Source: CAZLBV01 sp964557845
GTDB lineage: Bacteria; Acidobacteriota; Aminicenantia; Aminicenantales; Aminicenantaceae
Reading direction: 5' to 3'
NCBI GenBank assembly: GCA_964557845.1
Contig: CAZLBV010000054.1
Location: 1-5,084, forward strand
DNA: 5,084 bases
In this document: one piece after another, positions 4,188 through 5,084 of the stretch
Layout of the letters: each line of letters starts with the position of its first letter
Position numbering within the stretch: position 1 is the stretch's first letter
The notes under the pieces: generated by a model
What the model was told of the DNA's origin: nothing
The model's input: only the letters and a program-made list of their open reading frames with translations
Databases searched by the model: none
Program-made: the position numbers and the translations under genes

Positions 4188-5084
4188 CTCTCTTCACTGG
4201 CCGCGCGGAAGCGATCGATTCCATTGCGGTACTCCCACTCGAAAACCTTACAGGTGATACAGAGAAGGAGTTCTTTGTAGATATTGCGACCGAGGAATTG
4301 ATCGGTCAGTTGGGCCAGATAAGCGGGCTTCGGCGCGTTATTTCCCGAACGTCGGTCATGAAATTCAAGGAAACTGATAAAACCCTGTCAGAGATCGCGC
4401 GGGAGTTGAAAGTGGATGTTGTCGTAGAAGGCTCCGTGCAGCAGGCAGGCGACAGAGTCCGTATTCAAGTGCGGTTGATAGACGCCCTTCCTGAGGAGAA
4501 AAATCTGTGGGGAAAGACATATGAAAAGGCCATGTCTGATGTTCGGGTGATGTTCGGCGAAATGGCATGCGCCATTGCCGAGAAAGCCCGAATCGATCTG
4601 ACAGCAGATGAATTGACGCGGTTGACCAGCGCCAGCCAGGTTAATCCAGAAAGCTACGATTTCTGGCTCAAAGGACGGGTTCACTTTTACAAAACCACTC
4701 CAGAGGATTTTAAGATTGCACTGCAGTACTACGAATTAGCCTTAGAGATAGACCCGAACAATACATTGGCTTATGTGGGAGTCGCAGATGTCTGGTTATA
4801 CCGGTATCAAACGGGAATGGTGCGACGCCAGGAAGCCACGCCTCTGATAACGACGCCGATAGAGAAAGCATTAGAGCTCGACAACACACTGGCGGAAGCT
4901 TATCACTCATCGGCCTGTTACAGATGTTGGACCGAATGGGACTGGGAGAACGCGGAGATAGAGTTTCAGCACGCTTTAAGGCTGAATCCAAGCCTTGCGC
5001 GTGCCCACGGGTTCTACTCCCTCTTATTATGTTACATGAGGCGCATCGAAGAGGCCTGGCCGCACATTGAGCTGGCACTTGAGC
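4184..5084 (+). CDS. TolB-like + TPR sensor half of the receptor kinase, in the -1 frame (runs off the window)
   Basis: This frame, open for 300 codons to the window edge, carries the region that usually follows the kinase and membrane helix. It begins FTGRAEAIDSIAVLPLENL, then GDTEKEFFVDIATEELIGQL and RRVISRTSVMKFKE. IARELKVDVVVEGSVQQAGD and VRIQVRLIDAL follow. This is the TolB-like amino-terminal module (COG5616 type) common in Ser/Thr kinases and adenylate cyclases. From about 4646, TPR-like helix pairs follow, e.g. ALQYYELALEIDPNN, PIEKALELDNTLAEAYH, and IEFQHALRLNPSLARAH. The part probably senses or binds proteins outside the membrane. Separated from the kinase stop by a GTGA overlap (GTG 4184-4186, TGA 4185-4187), it has no good ribosome site, so independent translation is doubtful. 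A one-base loss or assembly indel in one long gene is the simplest reading. Confidence 0.8.
   Translation, partial: MTLFTGRAEAIDSIAVLPLENLTGDTEKEFFVDIATEELIGQLGQISGLRRVISRTSVMKFKETDKTLSEIARELKVDVVVEGSVQQAGDRVRIQVRLIDALPEEKNLWGKTYEKAMSDVRVMFGEMACAIAEKARIDLTADELTRLTSASQVNPESYDFWLKGRVHFYKTTPEDFKIALQYYELALEIDPNNTLAYVGVADVWLYRYQTGMVRRQEATPLITTPIEKALELDNTLAEAYHSSACYRCWTEWDWENAEIEFQHALRLNPSLARAHGFYSLLLCYMRRIEEAWPHIELALE

Noticed and set aside
4365..4684. Minus-strand frames of 67 and 98 codons
   Set aside because: Antisense to the TolB-like region, whose plus-strand frame is strongly supported by motifs.
4710..5078. 122-codon minus-strand frame
   Set aside because: Antisense to the TPR region; Arg/Cys/Ser-rich composition typical of a reverse-frame shadow.

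Overview
The window looks like a chromosomal piece of an uncultured, moderately AT-rich bacterium. The best guess is the Aminicenantes/Acidobacteriota area. This rests on three things: a zinc-ribbon Ser/Thr kinase carrying a TolB-like plus TPR sensor half, a Tat-exported DUF362 protein, and long gene-free, low-complexity spacers. No marker in the window settles the phylum, so this is a low-to-moderate-confidence inference.

Layout, left to right. Positions 1-512 (minus strand) hold the N-terminal ATPase lobe of the chromosome-segregation protein SMC, cut by the window edge and with a good sigma70-type promoter at 564-592. Positions 513-1007 hold no gene. They contain nested inverted repeats, a short GATG-rich repeat tract, a REP-like hairpin and a T-rich tract. 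A tRNA-Thr(CGU) with its own promoter sits at 1008-1080 on the plus strand. Facing it on the minus strand is a Tat-signal DUF362-type gene (1180-2060), split into two frames by an apparent one-base loss near 1467-1476. Upstream of that, also on the minus strand, is a two-gene unit: a nucleotidyltransferase-fold protein (2406-2927) and a small basic protein overlapping its 3' end (2246-2461). This is a candidate toxin-antitoxin-like pair. From 3120 to the right edge, on the plus strand, runs a zinc ribbon - Ser/Thr kinase - transmembrane - TolB-like - TPR receptor kinase. Its reading frame breaks exactly at the end of the transmembrane helix (about 4181-4187) and continues in the -1 frame to the window end.

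The genes do not form one pathway. SMC and the tRNA are housekeeping, while the others are accessory or signalling genes with separate promoters. The most notable points are the two similar -1 frame breaks 2.7 kb apart, which are either assembly indels or two real split genes with NTGA stop/start overlaps, and the nucleotidyltransferase/small-protein pair. I saw no clear mobile element, CRISPR array, riboswitch or origin.
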